Below, piece by piece: positions 33,203 to 36,767 of a DNA stretch of 36,767 bases (position 1 is the stretch's first letter; each line of letters opens with the position of its first letter). Location: contig NYYH01000032.1 of the NCBI GenBank assembly GCA_002686705.1, forward strand, positions 40,993 through 77,759, given 5' to 3'. The DNA is from Bacteroidota bacterium. Lineage in GTDB: Bacteria; Bacteroidota; Bacteroidia; Bacteroidales; F082. Below the pieces are notes generated by a model, which saw only the letters and a program-made list of their open reading frames with translations, made no database searches and was not told the origin of the DNA. The position numbers were made by a program, and so were the translations under genes.

Positions 33203-34171
33203 ATGTCAATATTAGTTTATACAGAAAATTGGGACGGTAAGTTTAAGAAGTTAAGTTATGAATTAGTTTCTTTTGCTGCTGCAATTGCTAAAGAATTGGA
33301 ATTATCGGTTACAGCAATTTCTATCGGTAATGTGCCTGAAGAGGAATTGAAATCTCTTGGTAACTATGGTGCAAATAAAATATTAAATATAGTTGATGAG
33401 AAGTATAACTCCCTTGATAATAAGGCTCTTTCGTCTGCAATAGGATCTGCTGCCATTGAAGAATGTTCTAAGGTGGTGCTTTTCGCCAATAACAATCTTG
33501 GCAAGGCTGTTGCACCGCGAGTATCTGTTAAATTAAACGCAGGGTTTGTTTCAGGTGTTATTGCTTTACCAGTAAATTACGATCCGTTTGTAGTAAAAAA
33601 GAAAGTATTTACTGGCAAAGCATCTGCGAATGTTAAATTTAACACAGATGTTAAAGTAATTACTTTTTCACAAAACTCTTACGAAGTTGTAGAAACTGAC
33701 AACAATGTGATAATTGAAGCATTTAATCCAGCTGTTGGCGAAGGTGATTTTACAACAGTTGTGAAGGATACTAGCAAAGTCACAGGACAGGTTCTTCTTT
33801 CTGATGCTGAGATAGTTGTTGCTGGAGGTCGTGGAATGAAAAGTGGAGATAATTGGGGTGGTTTGGAAGAGCTTGCCACATTGCTAGGTGCAGGCCTGGC
33901 ATGTTCAAGGCCAGTTTCGGATGAAGGTTGGAGATCACACAGTGAGCATGTTGGACAGACAGGAAAAATAATTGCCCCAAATTTATATTTCGCATTTGGT
34001 ATATCTGGAGCTATACAGCACTTGGGCGGTGTTAGTTCATCAAAAGTAATCGTTGCAGTGAATAAAGATGCTGATGCACCAATTTTTGAGGCATCTGATT
34101 ATGGAATTATAGGTGATGTAAATATTGTTATTCCAAAATTAATTGAAGGGTTAAAAGAGATGAAAGCATAA
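33203..34171 (+). CDS. etfA: Electron transfer flavoprotein alpha subunit
   Basis: Alpha subunit of 322 residues, which binds FAD through its C-terminal domain: VAGGRGMKSGDNWGGLEEL, LACSRPVSDEGW, HVGQTGKIIAPNLYFAFGI, SGAIQHLGG, VNKDADAPIFEASDYGIIGD. These segments are close to family consensus, and the order is normal. The N-terminal domain starts YTENWDGKFKK. It ends 31 bases before a strong terminator hairpin, so the acyl-CoA dehydrogenase-etfB-etfA unit finishes here. Confidence 0.95.
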   Translation: MSILVYTENWDGKFKKLSYELVSFAAAIAKELELSVTAISIGNVPEEELKSLGNYGANKILNIVDEKYNSLDNKALSSAIGSAAIEECSKVVLFANNNLGKAVAPRVSVKLNAGFVSGVIALPVNYDPFVVKKKVFTGKASANVKFNTDVKVITFSQNSYEVVETDNNVIIEAFNPAVGEGDFTTVVKDTSKVTGQVLLSDAEIVVAGGRGMKSGDNWGGLEELATLLGAGLACSRPVSDEGWRSHSEHVGQTGKIIAPNLYFAFGISGAIQHLGGVSSSKVIVAVNKDADAPIFEASDYGIIGDVNIVIPKLIEGLKEMKA

Positions 34172-34202
34172 TTTTTGAAAATACTGAGAATACACTTTTA
34201 TC

Positions 34203-34236
34203 AAAAACCTGGGTGCCATTGCACCCTGGTTTTTTT
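34203..34236 (+). terminator. Strong rho-independent terminator after etfA
   Basis: AAAAACCTGGGTGC (34203-34216) pairs with GCACCCTGGTTTTT across a CATT loop, with a single T-T mismatch, and is followed by a T run. The A-rich left arm also gives a T run on the minus strand. Confidence 0.88.
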
Positions 34237-34267
34237 AATTTAAAGAGGTTATAAATTTGGTTATTCC

Positions 34268-34298
34268 TTTTCATCAATGTTAAAATTGAGTAAATTTG
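34268..34298 (+). promoter_or_regulatory. Putative promoter of the ArsC-like gene
   Basis: TTTT (34268-34271) and TAAATTTG (34291-34298) are 19 bases apart and fit the -33/-7 pattern. The predicted start site is about 15 bases before the ATG at 34320, after the etfA terminator. Confidence 0.42.
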
Positions 34299-34319
34299 AC
34301 ATTCTAAATAATTTTCAAT

Positions 34320-34664
34320 ATGATTAAGATTTATCATAACGCGAGATGTAAAAAATCCCGGGCTGGATTACAATACTTACAAGAAAGAACTGATAATATT
34401 GAAGTTGTAGAATACATAAAAAATCCTATTGATGAAGATACCCTCAAAAAGCTGCTGATAATGCTTAATATCAGTCCACTTAAACTGGTACGCACTCAGG
34501 AGGCTATGTATAAATCTAATTTGAAAGGAAAGAACTTTACAGATTACGAGTGGGTAAAAATTATGGTTGAAAATCCCAAGCTTATTAAGCGGCCAATTGT
34601 TATTAAAGGAAATAAGGCCATTCTGGGTGATCCTGCTAATGATCTTTCATTATTTTTTCAATAA
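34320..34664 (+). CDS. ArsC/Spx-family thioredoxin-fold protein
   Basis: A 114-residue protein, the length of glutaredoxin-type arsenate reductase. It starts IYHNARCKKSRAGLQYL, with Cys10 in the HNxRCxKSR motif, then VEYIKNPIDEDTLKKLL, VRTQEAMYK and RPIVIKGNKAILGDP with the Arg that closes the active site. Sequence cannot separate arsenate reductase from the YffB-like thiol reductase of unknown role; there are no arsenic-resistance neighbours, which argues against assuming arsenate. It has its own putative promoter. Confidence 0.85.
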   Translation: MIKIYHNARCKKSRAGLQYLQERTDNIEVVEYIKNPIDEDTLKKLLIMLNISPLKLVRTQEAMYKSNLKGKNFTDYEWVKIMVENPKLIKRPIVIKGNKAILGDPANDLSLFFQ

Positions 34665-34719
34665 AATTCATGCATAAACATTGAACCAGTTACATATTTA
34701 ATTATACAAATAAATTACC

Positions 34720-36105
34720 ATGAAATATAGAATTGAACACGATACAATGGGTGATGTGCAGGTTCCTGCTGATAGATATTGGGGAGCTCAAACTCAAAGG
34801 TCAAAAATGAATTTTCAAATTGGCCCTGAGGGTTCAATGCCTGAAGAAATAATTCATGCATTTGCATTTTTGAAGAAAGCTGCTGCTTTAGCAAATGCAG
34901 AACTTGGCGTTTTATCAAAGGAAAAAGCTGTACTAATTGGCAAAGCAGCTGATGAAATACTTGAAGGAAAGCTTGATGGCAACTTTCCTTTGGTTATTTG
35001 GCAAACCGGATCAGGAACCCAGTCGAATATGAATATGAACGAAGTTATTGCTAACAGGGGTCATGTAATAAACGGTGGTTCTCTTAATGATAGTAATAAA
35101 TCCCTTCATCCAAATGATGATGTAAACAAATCACAGTCGTCGAATGATACTTTCCCAACAGCAATGCATATTGCTGCGTACAAGCTAATTGTTGAAAATA
35201 CTATTCCAGGTGTGGAAATGCTCAGGGATATACTAGCGGAAAAGGCTGAAACGTTTAAAAATGTTGTAAAAACAGGCCGCACTCATCTTATGGATGCTAC
35301 TCCATTAACTTTAGGTCAGGAATTTTCAGGATATGTTACTCAGCTAAATTTTGGATTGAATGCACTTTCAAACACATTGCCTCATCTTACTGAACTGGCT
35401 TTAGGAGGAACTGCTGTTGGAACAGGATTAAACACACCTGAAAACTATGATGTGTTAGTTGCTGAAAGAATTGCATCACTAACTGGATATCCTTTTGTAA
35501 CTGCACAAAATAAATTTGAAGCTTTATCAGCTCATGATGCAATAGTTGAAACGTCAGGAGCTCTTAAACAGCTTGCTGTTAGTTTAATGCACATTGGAAA
35601 TAATATTCGTATGCTTGCTTCCGGTCCACGTTGTAGCATTGGTGAAATTCAACTTCCTGCTAATGAACCTGGCTCTTCTATTATGCCAGGAAAAGTTAAC
35701 CCAACACAAAACGAGGCTCTCACTATGGTCTGTACTCAGGTTATCGGTAATGATGTTGCTATCACCGTAGGTGGTATGCAGGGGCATTTTCAGTTAAATG
35801 TGTTTAAACCTGTTATGATTTCCAATCTCCTTCAATCAGCCAGATTGCTTGGTGATGTTTGCGTTTCTTTCACTAAAAATGCTGTTATTGGTATTGAGCC
35901 TGTTCATGGCATCGTTAAAGAAAAATTGGAAAATTCTCTCATGTTGGTTACTGCACTTAACACACATATTGGTTATGAAAAAGCAGCTAAAATTGCAAAG
36001 AAAGCACATGCCGAGGGGACTACATTACGAGAAGCCACACTCGAACTAGGATATCTTACTGATGAGAAATTCACTGAATTGGTTGATCCCTCTAAAATGA
36101 TTTAA
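34720..36105 (+). CDS. fumC: Class II fumarate hydratase
   Basis: Iron-independent interconversion of fumarate and malate, a tetramer in the cytosol. The 461-residue length is that of FumC. Key motifs are [72 protein letters not shown] (His189) and the lyase signature [11 protein letters not shown] (318-328, with Ser320 as catalytic base). The C-terminus [15 protein letters not shown] is also typical. Aspartase shares the fold, but the residues fit fumarase best. It converges on the glycosyltransferase gene with 13 bases between. Confidence 0.96.
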   Translation: MKYRIEHDTMGDVQVPADRYWGAQTQRSKMNFQIGPEGSMPEEIIHAFAFLKKAAALANAELGVLSKEKAVLIGKAADEILEGKLDGNFPLVIWQTGSGTQSNMNMNEVIANRGHVINGGSLNDSNKSLHPNDDVNKSQSSNDTFPTAMHIAAYKLIVENTIPGVEMLRDILAEKAETFKNVVKTGRTHLMDATPLTLGQEFSGYVTQLNFGLNALSNTLPHLTELALGGTAVGTGLNTPENYDVLVAERIASLTGYPFVTAQNKFEALSAHDAIVETSGALKQLAVSLMHIGNNIRMLASGPRCSIGEIQLPANEPGSSIMPGKVNPTQNEALTMVCTQVIGNDVAITVGGMQGHFQLNVFKPVMISNLLQSARLLGDVCVSFTKNAVIGIEPVHGIVKEKLENSLMLVTALNTHIGYEKAAKIAKKAHAEGTTLREATLELGYLTDEKFTELVDPSKMI

Positions 36106-36118
36106 TCTGATTTTGTAA

Positions 36119-36766
36119 TTAAGAAACGAGTTGAAAGTTCTTACCTTCGATAAATCCTTTTTGTGATAAAAAATCTCTAATTTCTTCTTTTGCCTTCATT
36201 TGTCTAATGTATGTAAGTACAAATATTTCTTCAGGTGAAGGAATTTCTTTGTAAAAGTACACCTTGAGGTCAAGTTGTCTCTTATTTTCTTTAGTGTCTA
36301 TATAACAGCAAATCTCAACCCCATGAGATTCAAGAAGGCGAGCTCTCCTTCGAGAAATTTTACTAGCTCCCCACACAGCAACTTTTGGGTGAAACGGATT
36401 ATGTTTTTTAAGCCACTTTGCGAGATATTTGGTTTTGATTTTGTAAAATGAACTATCACTGTAAATTGTCTTAGTTCGGGTCAGTCTATTGTCAGAATCA
36501 TGCCAGTCAAGTAGTATGTTATTCAATTTTTTAATCTTAACTCCGTGATCAAGCCACCTTAACCACATTTCATAATCTTCTGGAAAGTCTCCGCTTAAAT
36601 ACATGCCATGTTGCTGAGCAGTTGTTCTTCGCCACATCGCAGAAGGGTTGACAATAGGAAGCTCTATAAACCTGTTGTTTAGTATTTCTCCATATGTAAC
36701 AATTGAATGACTCCACTGAACAAAACGAGCCATTCCTCCTGTAAAATCTGAATGACTGATATGTTT
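36119..36766 (-). CDS. Family 2 glycosyltransferase, C-terminal part, cut by window edge
   Basis: The frame stays open to the right edge, so the real start lies outside; the ATG at 36733 is internal to the transferase core. Residues before and after it read SDFTGGMARFVQWSHS, which suits the RxxxQ helix after the DxD region of GT2 enzymes. Then come PIVNPSAMWRRTTAQQHGMY, FPEDYEMWLRWLDHGVKI and LLDWHDSDNRLTR, matching the acceptor-side half, with the ED of PEDYEMW as the likely catalytic base. The last 85 residues are a Rossmann-like domain, KVAVWGASKISRRRARLLE and CYIDT, seen behind GT2 domains in some Bacteroidota. A role in surface polysaccharide synthesis is inferred. Confidence 0.85.
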   Translation of the reverse strand, partial: KHISHSDFTGGMARFVQWSHSIVTYGEILNNRFIELPIVNPSAMWRRTTAQQHGMYLSGDFPEDYEMWLRWLDHGVKIKKLNNILLDWHDSDNRLTRTKTIYSDSSFYKIKTKYLAKWLKKHNPFHPKVAVWGASKISRRRARLLESHGVEICCYIDTKENKRQLDLKVYFYKEIPSPEEIFVLTYIRQMKAKEEIRDFLSQKGFIEGKNFQLVS

Positions 36767-36767
36767 A

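Noticed and set aside
34320..34664. Arsenic-resistance operon
   Set aside because: Only an ArsC-like protein is present; no ArsR, ArsB/Acr3 or ArsA neighbours, and the fold also serves other thiol functions.
36119..36733. Complete small gene starting at the ATG at 36733, with GGAGG just before it
   Set aside because: The GGAGG is only one base from the ATG, the frame continues upstream to the window edge, and the upstream residues fit the glycosyltransferase core.
1..36767. CRISPR arrays, tRNA or rRNA genes, insertion sequences
   Set aside because: I looked for regularly spaced repeats, cloverleaf-like gaps and transposase motifs and saw none.

Overview
The window looks like chromosome of an AT-rich member of the Bacteroidota, probably a marine or anaerobic Bacteroidales/Marinilabiliales-type lineage (the order is inference). 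Support: three proteins end in Por-secretion (T9SS) C-terminal sorting domains, several upstream regions carry the Bacteroidota -7 element TAnnTTTG, most genes lack a Shine-Dalgarno sequence and have A-rich leaders, and there are many short lipoprotein signals. I see no rRNA, tRNA, CRISPR array, transposase or phage module. Most genes are housekeeping or catabolic, and no gap between genes exceeds 300 bases.

Region 1 (1-3465): the 3' end of a LytTR regulator, a terminator that could serve both strands, then a minus-strand set of three exported proteins: a protein with a C-terminal S74 (tail-fiber chaperone) domain, a small T9SS cargo protein and a large unknown lipoprotein. All three have a strong GGAGG ribosome binding site, unlike their neighbours. 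Region 2 (3671-9837): a class I mannose-6-phosphate isomerase and a Tat-exported GH109/Gfo-Idh-MocA protein diverge from a 71-base gap with back-to-back -7 elements. Then come an alpha/beta-hydrolase lipoprotein and a 913-residue secreted beta-propeller of the Asp-box type.

Region 3 (10096-12692): a 3-hydroxyacyl-CoA dehydrogenase and an SCP2-type thiolase, the last two steps of a beta-oxidation cycle. Region 4 (22190 down to 12711): ten minus-strand genes, tightly packed. In transcription order they are deoC, an aldehyde dehydrogenase, a short ALDH-like protein lacking every catalytic residue, a MocA-like nucleotidyltransferase, XdhC, an Asp/Glu-type racemase, a glycerophosphodiester phosphodiesterase, an alpha/beta-hydrolase, GlpD and a YjbQ protein. 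The first part points to deoxyribose/aldehyde catabolism and molybdenum-hydroxylase maturation, the second to phospholipid head-group and glycerol-3-phosphate salvage.

Region 5 (22442-27835): an amidase-signature lipoprotein and a second, 1217-residue Asp-box propeller with PKD, choice-of-anchor-J-like and T9SS sorting domains. Region 6 (27976-36767): L-serine dehydratase (minus), then on the plus strand ElbB, a REP-like hairpin, a nitronate monooxygenase-type flavoprotein, short-chain acyl-CoA dehydrogenase, EtfB, EtfA, a strong terminator, an ArsC-family thioredoxin-fold protein and fumarase C. A glycosyltransferase is cut by the window edge. Acyl-CoA dehydrogenase/ETF here and the dehydrogenase/thiolase pair of region 3 supply three of the four beta-oxidation steps; no enoyl-CoA hydratase is present.

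I found no clearly unprecedented multi-gene system. The best candidates for a second look are the ALDH plus pseudo-ALDH pair, the S74/T9SS/lipoprotein operon with atypical ribosome binding sites, XdhC/MocA-like genes without a molybdenum hydroxylase, and the REP-like hairpin.
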